Shown one piece after another: positions 20,243 through 31,899 of a stretch of DNA of 64,000 nt. Made by a program: the position numbers and the translations under genes. This stretch comes from Forficula auricularia (taxonomy: Eukaryota > Arthropoda > Insecta > Dermaptera > Forficulidae), in NCBI GenBank assembly GCA_024734495.1, contig JALMQS010000722.1:1310254-1374253 (forward strand). The letters run 5' to 3'. The notes under the pieces are model-generated. The model made no database searches, was not told the origin of the DNA, and saw only the letters and a program-made list of their open reading frames with translations. Each line of letters begins with the position of its first letter. Positions within the stretch are counted from its first letter, which is position 1.

Positions 20243-21556
20243 CAGCAGTGCATTATATGAAAAAAAGTTTCAAATAAAAGTTTATTTATATTGAGGGGGG
20301 AAACTAAACTATGCTATTGTTTGTCGATCTAGAACAATCTTTCAAGGGTGTTTCAAGGTCGAGTTCTGTTTTTTAAATGAAAACCTATATGTTTCTTTAC
20401 ATTTCCTGGATCTAGATAAAAAACTGATCAACTTTCATAAGAACAATTTTTTTATACATCAAATAAAAAAAATATTAAATCAATTAGATCTCAGAAAAAA
20501 TTCTAAAAATTATTTTTAACAATCATTCAACTTAATTATCAAATAATAATGATCAAATATTTGATTATTAAATAAATAATTTAATAATTTTGAGACACTG
20601 TTCTGAGACATTCCAGAGTGTGTGAGTGTATCGCAAGTCTTCTGGATGAATTCCAGTTCCAATTTCGTTATTTTGATCTTTTAAGTTACTTCGTAGCCTT
20701 TAGATTTCGTTTTTTTTTTTTTATTTTTTTTAATAGATTTACAACACGATAAAATGAAGTTCCTGAGGGCAAAATTATTAAATTATTTATTTAATAATTG
20801 AAATTTGATCATTATTATTTGATAAATAAGTTAAATAATTAATCAGTAGAGATTGTGGTGTTGGTGCAAGGTGAAACATCTTTAATAAAGATAGGAGTGG
20901 ATAGATATTTTATTTAATATGGATTTACTATGAGTTAAGGATACTGGGTCACTTATTTCACATTAAAATTAAAAAATTAAAAGATATAAAATTTTTTTTC
21001 TTTTTCAATATATATATTTCGGGCTATCAACCCATCTTCAGGAAATACAGAAGGTAACTAAAGTTAACTTTAGTTACCTTCTGTATTTCCTGAAGATGGG
21101 TTGATAGCCCGAAATATATATATTGAAAAAGAAAAAAATTTTTTATATCTTTTAATTTTTTAATTTTAATGTGAAATAAGTGACCCAGTATCCTTAACTC
21201 ATAGTGGATCCATATTAAATGAAATATCTATTTACTCTTATCTTTAGTTAAATAATTGTTAAAAATAATTATTATAATTTTTTTTTTGAGATATAATTGA
21301 TTTAATATTTTTTTTTATTTGATGTCGTATAAAAAATATTTCTAATGAAAGTTGTTCAGTTTTCTTTCTAGATTCAGAATATGTACAGAAACATATAGGT
21401 TTCCATTTAAAAAACAGAACTTGACCTCGAAATACCCTTGAAAGCTTGTTCTGGGTTGACAAACAATAGCGTAGTTTAGTTTCCACCTGAACTTTTTTCG
21501 TATAATGCACTGTTTTTGAGTTATAAGACTCAAGATAAAAAACTCATCCTGTATAT
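20243..21556. mobile_element. Family A element carrying a family B foldback
   Basis: The left arm (CAGTGCATTATATGAAAAAA ...) lacks its outer tip. The right arm ends AAAAACTCATCCTGTA. Between them are degraded DUF4817-region sequence and the head-to-head family B unit at 20890-21243. Confidence 0.75.
20890..21243. repeat. Family B head-to-head palindrome
   Basis: Arms of about 175 bp meet at AACTAAAGTTAACTTTAGTT (21056-21075) with essentially no loop. Each arm holds the CTGAAGATGGGTTGATAGCC core. Arm identity is very high. Confidence 0.88.
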
Positions 21557-22447
21557 GTATTCTTTTCGGTTTCGCCTATATTCATAACGTCATTATATAA
21601 AATTAAAATTTATTTTCCGACTCATAGATATAATAGGCGCAACATTTTGTCAAATGCTTCAATTAATTAATTATTTATTCCTTGTGTCTGATGGTCCACC
21701 CTCTGTCTGTATATTTCATTTATTATGCCTGAAATACTTAATTAAATCAATAATATTGCTGCCTATTTTTCAAAGTCTTGTTTAATAAAAAATTATTGCA
21801 ATAAAAAAAAAATCTAACCTATAAAATCAGTTCTACCCCCCCCCCCCCCCCACACACTCTATTTTAAAAACTCTTATTTAATAATCATAAAATAAAATTT
21901 AAAATTATACATAAATATGACTTAAAAACTTCGAATAGAAATTAAAAGGACTGACTTAATATTGCTTTTTGTAAGCCACTTGTAAGAGACTTTGGCATTT
22001 AGAGAGAACTAACTATTTAGAAAATTTGAAAAATTTTTGATATCTACTTGTGTAAAACTCTAGCTAAGAAAAAAAAAAAAACATTCTTACATACACGTAA
22101 AATTAAAACATTTATATTATATATATAAAAAATATAATCATTACTAGATTAATAATATATAATTCACAAAATTTTGAAAAATAAATTTTATAAATTATAG
22201 AAACAATGGAGAAAAAAACTAACATAAATAAATAAATATATATATATATATATAATGTAAAAAATAATTGTATATATTAATTCTAAATCGTGGAAGGTTA
22301 TTTTCTATAACTAGTTGAAATGTTTTTATTTTAAAATTCTTGTTATTCATGATTATATTAATAGTAGAAATAAGAACATTTCTGATATTTACGATTCAAT
22401 CCTGGAATATTATTATTATTATTATTATTGATTTAAAAACCTGACCA
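21557..22447. other. AT-rich, no recognised feature
   Basis: Contains a C homopolymer at about 21836-21850, (TA)n near 22236 and (ATT)n near 22411. No frames or repeat partners recognised. Confidence 0.5.
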
Positions 22448-22449
22448 TA

Positions 22450-23285
22450 CACTGAAAAAACGATATATTTATAGTTAAGAAATTATATTTGATATGAATA
22501 GATGGTGAAGTTAATTATGGCGAAATCGATCTCTGTTCAATATGAATAAATAATATACGTATTTTAAGTATTCTCATATTTTTGGAGCATCTTTAGATAT
22601 ATTAATAGTTAAGTTGCCGCTATTTGAACCAAGCACCAATAAGTAAATTATGAAAATATTGTTATTTGAGTAAAATAGTGGAATATTTAAATTTAATATT
22701 TGGATATTTAAATGAAATAATATGTAATTAAGACAAGAAATGATTTTTATTTATAATAAAGCTTATATCATTTATATTCATTTGATGTAGAATCTATATT
22801 CAAATGAATTATATAAATATTTATATTTATAAGGAGGTAATCTAATTTTAATATATATTAATATTTCTCATCATCTTATAGTGGGTTTAAAAATTAAAAA
22901 AAAAAACAATTAACAATGTAAACAAAATTTTTGTTAATTTTTTTTAAAAAATATCTTAATTATTAAGATATCATTATTTGCAAAAAATCTAAGTCGTTTT
23001 ATTTTATAAAAAAAAAAAAAAACATTCGTTTAGATATAATAAGAGGCTTCACTAGAAGTATAAAAAAAGACATTCATTTAATATTAAGAGATATCTAATA
23101 CTAGAATAAAATAGATCACTCAAATATATAATATATTTGGATTAAATACCTAAAAATTTGGTCATATTTGGAATGATTTCGATATATCTTGATTATTAAT
23201 AAAATATCTTTAGAATAAATAGGAGCTCATTAAAAATGCTCAACTCTATCAATATATTTATTATAAAGAAATTGTTTTTTCAGTG
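22450..23285. mobile_element. Non-autonomous TIR element, TA target
   Basis: Starts CACTGAAAAAACGATATATT and ends ATTGTTTTTTCAGTG, each flanked by TA. The outer 15-20 bp are inverted, with looser similarity further in. AT-rich interior with no ORF. Confidence 0.75.
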
Positions 23286-23287
23286 TA

Positions 23288-24650
23288 GGAACAAGAAATT
23301 AACATTTTTAATTTTTTGTTAATTTGCATTGAAAATATTTTTATCTTTATTCAATTTTATGGATTTTTATTATCAATTTTCAAAAATTATTTTAACTATT
23401 TTTTTTTTTGTAATATGTTAAAATCTAAAAGTGAAATTTTATATTCACACACACATATATAATAATAATAATAATATTAAATTAAAAGAATTTTCAAGCA
23501 GCTTTAAACTACTATTTCATAAGAATAAAAGGAGAAGAAGTAAAAATTAAAATTATAGGAATCAAACACACAAAATGTAAAAATGTTTTTTTTTTAAACA
23601 TTTAATTACATATTTTTCTATGCCATGTTTTGACAATAGAAAAAAAAAAAAATTATATTACTAATGCACATTTTAGGCGAGGACATATTTGGGTTTTGAA
23701 AATTATTTATTTCAATTTCCCTTTCTAAAACAAAACTTTAATTTTATTTAAATAAAATACAAATCGATCGATTTGAAATTGGTAGATATATGTAAGTAGA
23801 TAGCATATGGACAGACAATTGTTTATTTGGGGGTGGGGGGGGGAATCTTAGAGACAAATCAAATACATAAATAAATTTTTATTTAATTATTCTGATTCAG
23901 GTTTATAATACTTTTATTAGATTAAATTAGTATTCAGGGTATAAAAACAAAACAGAAAATAGGCCAGTTTATGACTATCCAGAATCTAAAAAAATCTTTT
24001 AATAAAAGTCTTATAGTTTTCGAATTATGGGCATTTTTTGAAAATCGTTACCCTACACTAAATATTGAGATGCTGTGATTATAAATTTCCATATTACTTT
24101 CACATTTATATTCTATATTCAGAGAGATTAATAAACGGTTTTTAGGAAATTAAATGATATTCAAAAATTTACAACTCAATTGTTTTATGTTAGAAACTTA
24201 AATGATTAAAAAACTGATTTGCCTTGAAAGACCTTCTCTAAACTTCTTTCTTCTTGACTGAATTATTATTTACCCGCCCACCTGCCTGTCTGCCTGACTT
24301 TAATTAATTAATTAATCTACTCTTATTCGTATTTTACAATTTTAAGGTAGTTGTTTCGCGACAATACTAGCAAAAAGTTAATGCTAGAGTATATACCTAG
24401 AACAGACAATAAGGATTCATAATTCATAAGCCCAAAACTTTTTGCTGTTTATGTACCACTACTAGCCAATCTCGTGCTCGTTTGACAAATCTGGCAACAC
24501 TGTCCGAGCTTGTATATATTTTATCATAGAAATTTAAGATAAAGTACATTATAAAGGTCGATTTATAAAACAAAAAGTTCTTAATAAGCTATTGAAAGCT
24601 GTTGCGACAATGGCTGAAGCAAAAAAAGGTCAAATAAAGTACTAAAGTTA
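23288..24650. other. AT-rich, no recognised feature
   Basis: Homopolymer and simple AT repeats only. A short mixed stretch at 24330-24500 gives no frame or match that I recognise. Confidence 0.5.
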
Positions 24651-26176
24651 ATCCACTTTTTTAACCGACTTCAAAAAAGGAGGTTCTCAATTCGACTGAA
24701 TTTTTTTTTTTTTGTTTCTATGTTACTCGATTTCTTCGCCAATTGTGAACCGATTTCGATGATTTTTTTTGCATTGTGTTTCAATATAGTTTCCGATTGG
24801 TAAAAAATAAAATTTAATTGGTATTGTACTTTTTTTGTTAAGTATGTTCACCCATAATTTCTTTGTTTATGAACCTGTTTTTTTTTGTTTTTTTTGGCTT
24901 TTCGGCCATGGTAGACATAAGCCATTTACGATACTATTTATTTTTATTTTTAAATTTGTCTCTACCTCGGGGGTCAGATTTTAGCCGGATGCCTCGAGCC
25001 GGATTCGAACTCGGGTCCTCTTGGTTAGCTGGCTGACATGCTACCGCCTAGCCTACTCGACCCCCCATGAACCTGTTTATTTCTTTGTTTATGTTTATTT
25101 GTTTTGTTTATATAATTTTGAAGTAGGTTTTATTTTTATTTTATAAAAATTATGAATTATCCTACTAAAAAAAACCCCGTGCAACTTCCACTCCCCAAAT
25201 TTGGGAACCCCCAAGTTGGCGACCATGATTTATTTGCTCAAATAAATAAAAGATATTAATTATCTATGAATTTTAGTTTAGAATAATATGAGGTATCAAA
25301 TTTAAGAATTCAAATTAAAGTAAATTAATTTAATAATTCTGTAATATGATCATTATTAGTTAGATTTCCTTTTTATTATTTCTATATGGGATCAAATTTA
25401 ATAAAGCAGTCAATTATTTATCATTTAAATTCCATATTTAATTTTTTATTCATTTGGATTAGCCATCCAAAAGTCTTATCCATTCCACTACGATTTATTC
25501 CTGTCTGTATAAGGAATCAAAGAACAACTGACGAGTTAACACGTCAGCGTAGTGTGAACACCCCGCCTGACGCTGACGTCAGCGTAGTGTGAATGCGGCT
25601 TTAGAGCCGCCTTAGTAAGAAATTCAAATATAAAAATTAAACTATTTATTTATAACGTATTTTATTATTTTGAGATAATTTTTTTTTTTTTTTATAAATT
25701 TTATTAAACCAATTATTTTACATTAATTAATGTATACATTGTATTTTTGCTTCGAATCCGGAGATTACTTCTCCACCATCGAGTGTCCTTATTCATCTTT
25801 AGTCCTTGTTTTTAATAAGAGGAAAAATCTAATTAGATAAAAAAAACGTCTTTTCCGATAATTATTTCAATTCCATTATTCCCCAATCAAGTCGATTGGA
25901 TCTTAATTCCCTATCGGACCCCTCCATTTGAGATAATTTAAATTTCTTAATTATAAATAATGATTTTTAATCAACTATTAGTGGGTTTTAAAATAAATAT
26001 ATAAATTAATTTAATAAATGGAGATTGAAAAATACCCGTTTGTTTATGCCTTTATCATGACGACTCATTAAAATCATTTAAAAAAATAAATTTTCTGAAC
26101 ATATATCAGACAAAAAAAAATTCAGTCGAATTGAGAACCTCCTCCTTTTTTTGAAGTCGGTTAAAAAAGTGGTTTA
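24651..26176. mobile_element. TIR element (ACCGACTTC family) with nested SINE
   Basis: The left end CCACTTTTTTAACCGACTTC runs through GGAGGTTCTCAATTCGACTG. The right end is the inverse, finishing GAAGTCGGTTAAAAAAGTGG. Arms are about 55 bp. Inside are a SINE (24882-25066), repeat R3 reversed (25690-25835) and a CTGACGTCAGCGTAGTGTGA block near 25575. A solo left end occurs at 33815-33880. Confidence 0.7.
24882..25066 (-). mobile_element. tRNA-derived SINE, family 1, copy 2
   Basis: Reverse orientation, flanked by the 12-bp duplication ATGAACCTGTTT (24870-24881 and 25067-25078). The B-box is at about 25002 (GATTCGAACTC on +). The A tail appears as T's at the left. It is similar along its full length to 18821-19001 and inserted in the ACCGACTTC element. 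Confidence 0.9.
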
Positions 26177-26368
26177 TTAGGTTATGCCAGATTGTTTTTA
26201 GTGTAAATTTTTCATTATACATTTTACATTATTTATTAATTATTATCTCAGAAACTGTGTTGTAACTATGAATTTAAATTTTCTTAAAAAATTAGTTATT
26301 GTTTAATGTTGGTTTAGTTTTTTTATAACAATCTCGTAATAAAAGTTTCTTAATTATAATTAAATATG

Positions 26369-26573
26369 TATATAAACTTTCCGATATCCCGTATAGTGCA
26401 ATGTTGGTATAAGAGTCTGAAAAACTCTATCTTTGGAATTGAATATCTCCGAAACTATATTGTTCATAAATTTCGGTTTGCCACCAATCGATGCACAAGT
26501 ATTTCAATAATAATCTGTCTAAATTTCAAAATAAAATCCTAAGAAAATTCATTTGATGATACAACTACCTTAG
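26369..26573 (+). repeat. Dispersed repeat R1, copy 3
   Basis: Same order of blocks as 215-410, with a small insertion after GCAATGTT. Confidence 0.7.
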
Positions 26574-26714
26574 ATTGACTCTTCTCACTTGATTAATTAA
26601 TCACTGACTGAATGATCTCTTACCAATTGTGTCTCATTTATTCATTACACACACACATACACACACACATAAAACGCCATTCATCGCAGACTTTGTCAAA
26701 ATACTTAAAAGGGA

Positions 26715-26750
26715 GATTATTACCTAACCTTTCGGTCGTCTTCAGGGCTA
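26715..26750 (-). repeat. Penelope-like terminal motif
   Basis: The minus strand reads CCCTGAAGACGACCGAAAGG: CTGAAGA and GAAA separated by a very short possible stem. Isolated fragment. Confidence 0.4.
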
Positions 26751-26832
26751 AGAAAAACACTTACAATTATTTTATACACAGACTAAAAAGAAATTCCAAA
26801 GATCAAAAAATTTAATAAATTTAACACAAAAA

Positions 26833-28034
26833 TACCGGGTGAGTTTTTTTTTATCTTGAGACAGTCTTATAACTCAAAAACTATGCATTATATGAAAAAA
26901 GTTTCTAATAAAAGTTTATTTATATCAGAGGGGGAAACTAAACTATGCTATTGTTTGTCGACCTAGAACAGGCTTTCAAGGGTATTTCAAGGTCAAGTTC
27001 TGTTTTTTAAATGGAAACCTATATGTTTCTGTACATATTCTGAATCTACAAAAAAAAACTAAACAACTTTTATTAGAACTATTTTTTTATACGACATCAA
27101 ATTAAAAAAAAATACTAAATCAATTAGATCTCAAAAAAATTCTAATAATTATTTTTAACAATCATTCAAGTTAATTATCAAATAATAATGATTAAATAAT
27201 TAATTATTTTGCGACACTGTTGCAACATTCCAGATTGTATTGCAAGTCTTCTGGATGAATTCCAGTTCCAATTTCGTTATTTTGGCTTGTTTCAGTTTCT
27301 TTGTAGCCTTTACATTTTTTTTTTTAAACATATTTACAACACGATAAAATGAAGCTTGGGAGGGTGTATTCCTATCAGGAAAACGTTCGGCATCCATTTC
27401 AATGGCAGCCTCATAATACTTCTTCCACATTCACCGAATAAATTAAGACCATTTCAATTCTGTCTTCAACAAAATATACTCCATTTTTATTATGGTAATA
27501 CAATATAACTATCTACTGGATTGACACGAGAAATAAACTTTTTTAAAATCAAAAATTTTAAATAGATTTATTAAGTAGAAAATAATCTCTTAAATCTGTG
27601 TATAATGAAGTTTTAAGATCATTATAAACACTTATTTTCATTGTTATGACTTTTCGATTTAATAAATATTTATTTAATAATTAATTATTTAATCATTATT
27701 ATTTGATAATTAAGTTGAATGATTGTTAAAAATAATTATTAGAATTTTTTAGGAGATCTTATTGATTTAATATTTTTTTTATTTGATGTCGTATAAAAAA
27801 TAGTTCTAATAAAAGTTGTTTAGTTTTTTTTTGTAGATTCAGAATATGTACAGAAACATATAGGTTTCCATTTAAAAAACAGAACTTGACCTCGAAATAC
27901 CCTTGAAGGCTTGTTCTGGGTCGCCAAACAATAGCGTAGTTTGGTTTCCCCTCGATATAAATGAACTTTTTTCATATAATGCACTGTTTTTGAGTTGTAG
28001 GACTGTCTCAAGATAAAAAAACTCACCCGGTATA
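26833..28034. mobile_element. Family A element, complete copy with long TIRs
   Basis: Both ends are intact: TACCGGGTGAGTTTTTTTTA at the left and AAAAAACTCACCCGGTA at the right, with TA flanks. Inverted arms of about 350 bp share TATGCTATTGTTTGTCGACC, TGTTTTTTAAATGGAAACCT and TTATACGACATCAAAT. The centre carries a minus-strand DUF4817-like frame (27200-27430). No DDE/DDD transposase domain is present, so the element is presumably moved in trans. It is the best reference copy of a family with at least seven members here. Confidence 0.88.
27200..27430 (-). CDS. DUF4817-like helix-turn-helix ORF inside a transposon
   Basis: 76 residues on the minus strand. The pattern [20 protein letters not shown] then FYRVVNMFK matches the DUF4817 layout (erFPdR-hPs-ttFrRvv), an HTH-like N-terminal domain common in arthropod transposons. 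The polypeptide then runs into K-rich sequence (about 35-50) and stops without a catalytic domain. Homologous but broken sequence sits in the other family A copies near 8600, 20650 and 40500. The ATG chosen is the first in frame; upstream sequence in the frame (near 27450) resembles further domain N-terminus, so the true start may lie there. Transposon-borne, not a host gene. Confidence 0.6.
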   Translation of the reverse strand: MWKKYYEAAIEMDAERFPDRNTPSQASFYRVVNMFKKKNVKATKKLKQAKITKLELEFIQKTCNTIWNVATVSQNN

Positions 28035-28035
28035 T

Positions 28036-28889
28036 ATAAAAAAAGAATCTGTATTTATTTATTTAATTTATTCAAGAGCAACCTGACTGCGATATCCTAT
28101 CATCTACATTAATTCCAAGACTAGCCGATATTATTCCTTCCAGCCCAGGCTCCCTTATTACTATTATTATTATTATTATTAAATATTATGTTTCATAAAA
28201 AGTGAAATTTTTATTTTTCTATTTCTCATTTTAAGATTTTATGTATGATTAATTTTAAAAAATAATCTTCTATGTTCAGGTATGGGCATTAAGAAATCAA
28301 TTACAAGTATTTAAAATACAAGATACCGATTATTCTGCTAATTTGTAAATCCACTATCTATACATTAAAATAATTGGTATCTTGTATTAAATACTTGTGA
28401 TTTGTTATTGCTCTTTTTTTAAATAATATCTTAATTTAAAGTTACTAATTACAAATAAAAAAAAATCATTTTTATAGAAAACTAATAAACATAATTTTCA
28501 TTGAATGTCTAATTATGTACTTGTTCTATGTTTTATTTTCTAATGTTTTATAAATGTTCTTTCTATATTACACGGTTCATTTGTTTGCTAAACTTATAAA
28601 ATTTTATCCCAAGTTAAATACGAAAATTCCCCCCCTCCCCCCCGGGTGTACACTTGCACAACCATCCTTTCAAAACCAGGACAGTTCAGAAAATTAAATT
28701 TTAGTAAATCTCAAAAAAAAAAAATATTATTAAATAAATTAAGGTAGTGGGAAATCGGTCTTTATTTATTATATGGACCCTTTTACTATTTAATTGCTTA
28801 TTATTTTTCATAATTTTTTTATTTAGAATTTAAGAGTATTCTTGAACTGCAATGAAAAGGCGACCCACTACTCTGATATAATATCCATT
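28036..28889. other. AT-rich, no recognised feature
   Basis: Includes an (ATT)n run near 28160 and a C-rich stretch near 28628-28645. Nothing else identified. Confidence 0.5.
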
Positions 28890-29139
28890 ATGTAAACCAG
28901 TGATGGGCAAATTACGGGCTAGATGCGTCCCATTTGGAGGTTCTCTCCGGCCTGGCACAGACTTTAAAACAATTTCCAATTTCAATGTTTAAAAAAAAAA
29001 TTCATTTCAGGGCGTGTTTTGCATGCATTTGCGAAAATTTCCATTCCTATATGTCCCCATAATTATTAAAGAAGTGGTCCGTGCCGTAATTTTAATTGTC
29101 CGTTAAGAAATTCAGATATTATTGTACTAATATTTAATA

Positions 29140-29734
29140 TACAGGGTGAGTCAGGGGAAACTGATGTTTTTCAGGAAAGCATAACTCGGCGGATTTTTCA
29201 AAATAAAATATTTTATTTTTCATAGGAACAATCACTAAACTGTGCCATTATTGAATGCTTATGAGCAAAAAATTATATGGCCATTTTCACGAACCACTGA
29301 CCCTATCCCCACCTCACAACACTGCCCCTATCTCCCCCATCCTCTCACCGTCCCTATCATAATATAGAAAGAAAAAAAAGCATGTTTAAAAATGATTTTT
29401 CTCCATGTTTCAGAAAATTATAATCACGAATTAGATAAAAAATAATGTGAATCAATACTGAGCGAGATTACCAACAACGTCTCACTTTTTGCCAAACAAT
29501 GCTCGACATGTTTGAAGAAAATGAGGATTTGAAGCTCATTTTTATCGAGAGCGCCTTCGAATTTGTGTTCATTGAAAATGGCCATCATTTGTCACGACAT
29601 AATTTTTCGCTCATAAGCATTCAATAATGGCATAGTTTAGTGATTGTTTCTATGAAAAAAAAATATTTTATTTTGAAAAATCCGCAGAGTTGTGCTTTCC
29701 TGAAAAACACCCGTTTCCCGTGACTCACCCTGTA
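29140..29734. mobile_element. MITE with about 150-bp TIRs, TA target
   Basis: Left ACAGGGTGAGTCAGGGGAAA and right TTTCCCGTGACTCACCCTGT are inverted. The arms continue through AGGAAAGCATAACTCGGCGG and AACAATCACTAAACT with partners near 29640-29700. The terminal CAGGGTGAG resembles family A (CCGGGTGAG), but the bodies differ. Confidence 0.9.
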
Positions 29735-30021
29735 TAATATATTACTATTATTTATTATTCTTTTTGTGTTATCGTCAAATAAATTCAATTAAAATTACTA
29801 ATGGTGGCCGGCCGCTGGCCATAAAAACAATAATTTTGCAAGAAAGTCAAATTATTATACATTTTAGAAGAATTTTGTAACAATCAAAATATAGTTCAAC
29901 AATTACTATTGGGACCGTGCGTAGTGCATGGTGGGACAATTGAATCGATCGTTGTGGTCAAATTTTCGTTAAATCATGCTCATTCACGTTCAGGGTAAAC
30001 AAATAAAAAGTAATATTAAAA

Positions 30022-30174
30022 ATGGTGCATAATAGTTGCTGTGTAGTTAATTGTAAAAATACAGGCAGAAATAGTGACTGGAAATTTTATACATTTCCAG
30101 TTGCTAGTTGGAAATTAGAAAAACGGAAAAAATGGATAAATGCAGTTAATCTTTATTTCCAAGCAAAAAGATAA
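30022..30174 (+). CDS. Truncated THAP zinc-finger ORF in a transposon
   Basis: 50 residues starting at ATG 30022, stop at 30172-30174. MVHNSCCVVNCKNTGRNSDW shows the THAP N-terminus with Cys pair C7 (or C6) and C11. FYTFPV and KKWINAVN then match the FP and W(x) landmarks. The domain's later Cys/His and AVPTIF-like end are missing, so the finger is incomplete. THAP domains bind DNA and are recurrent in P-like and other eukaryotic DNA transposases. It sits inside the 8-bp-duplication element, so it is mobile-element derived. A lost downstream exon is possible. Confidence 0.65.
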   Translation: MVHNSCCVVNCKNTGRNSDWKFYTFPVASWKLEKRKKWINAVNLYFQAKR

Positions 30175-30595
30175 CAACAACACCAAAAGAAAAATCAATT
30201 AAAAACTCTTTGTTTATTTACAAGTCAGAGACCTCGCAAGTCAGCATTTCATTTCTGCTTTTCCAAAGTCCGTTACAGTATCGCCGGATAACCTTATTCC
30301 AATAATAAACTTTACTACTTATTAACACTTTGCATACTTACTTTGTATGTTTCAATATCTTTTATTCACTACCGATATTTTACTTTTCCTTTGGGGTTCT
30401 TATTAATGCAAAATAAATTAATTTTATAAACATATAGCACCTCTTTCACGGCTCTAGAGCATGATTTAATGCAGCCGTCATATGTCGTTTTCGTCGCACA
30501 CCCATATTATTTTCTCTAGATTTTTATTTATTGAATGTCCACAAAACAGTAGGAATTAGAAGAATTTTCAAAACTTGCCCATCACTGATATAAAC

Positions 30596-31044
30596 CCCAC
30601 GTTCTCATAAACTTAACTATATAAGTGAACTTTTTAATTTTGTAATTGGTATTTCAAGAAGCTAATTGAAATACTTATTTAGTTAGTAATTTATATGAGA
30701 CCGGATTTTTATGCAGTAAAAAAATGTTAAAAAATACAAATACTTTTTTATGTAATGTCAAGCCAGAAAAATTTACGGGGGGGGTTTCCACCAAAGGGTT
30801 AAACGAGTATAGATAAACTCCTAGGAGTAGGAGACATAATCTGACTGATGCTCAGATTGCTTATTTTAGCAGAGTATTATTTCTTAATAAATTTTTATTG
30901 AACGTTTATTTATATCCTGTAAAATTTGGATGTTAGAAGCCTCCCCCCTCCACTCACTACGGCCTTATGTAATTTCTATGTATTACGAAAACAACCCTAA
31001 ACTGCAAAATAAATAAAATATAAAATAATTATTTTCTAAAATTG
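30596..31044. other. AT-rich, no recognised feature
   Basis: No frames or repeat partners that I can identify. Confidence 0.5.
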
Positions 31045-31896
31045 TTATAAGGTAAACACTCCAGTAATGGGCCGGTTAAGAAAAAAATTGAAGTAAACTG
31101 CTCCAAATTTTACCTGTCATTCTATTATCTGTCCTACATCTGTAACCGCAATTTTAGCACACTGGTTGCATTTAAAAAAAATAAAAAAATATATATACTA
31201 TAACTAACCTGATTCACCGATAATGGGCCAGTATTTTATCCGACGTACCAGTAATGGGCCACCTAATAAATCTATTGTGGAACAATAATCAAGTCTATAA
31301 CATCTTAGAATTACAAAGAGGTGTAACTAAAAATAAAATTTATCTGTTTTATTCATATTTTTCTAAAACTTGAAAGAAAATTCCAATGGGCCAGCCCTGC
31401 CCATTATTGACTGTTCCTGTACTGCTCCATTAGGTTTCGATCGAGGTTCTCAACAGTAAGCTTAATTCAAAATGATATCATGTTCTTAAGTTCGAGCTGA
31501 CCCATTACTGGGACAGCTGAACAATTCGTGATCCAATGATGGGCCACCCTATTTTGGCAATGTAATCTTAAGTTTTTCATCATTTAAACAATTTGAATTA
31601 TACATATTATCGTGCTAAATATTCCTTAAAGTCACTAAACACAGGAATTATAGTAAATGAATATTATTTGTTGAAAAAAAATCACTTTTCCTAACAGATT
31701 TCTTGAATAATCCAAACACTTGACACAAAGTAAAGGAATGAACTGAATTCCAGTGCTAAGGTATCCTAGCAGGAAGTAGTCAATGACCCGTATCCCTTCC
31801 ACTGCCCTAGGTAACAAAATACCCTTTATTTCTCAACATTTTTAAGGGGTGGGCCATTATAGGAGCATGGCCCATTACTGGAGCGTTTACCTTATA
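31045..31896. mobile_element. TIR element with repeated GGCCCATTACTGG motifs
   Basis: Termini TTATAAGGTAAACACTCCAG and CTGGAGCGTTTACCTTATAA are inverted, about 29 bp with the following TAATGGGCC. The core AATGGGCC or GGCCCATTA, with small variants, recurs about nine times in both orientations (near 31065, 31222, 31250, 31387, 31405, 31500, 31537, 31850, 31869). There is no ORF of note; the 60-codon frame at 31635-31817 is not convincing. TTATAA may be the target duplication. Confidence 0.75.
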
Positions 31897-31899
31897 ATA

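Larger units (their letters stand above)
28898..30587. mobile_element. hAT-like element with THAP ORF and nested MITE
   Basis: Termini CAGTGATGGGCAAATT and AAACTTGCCCATCACTG. Flanks ATGTAAAC (28890-28897) and ATATAAAC (30588-30595) agree at 7 of 8 bases. It contains a MITE at 29140-29734 and a short THAP-domain frame at 30022-30174. No hAT transposase was found, so it is non-autonomous. Confidence 0.85.
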
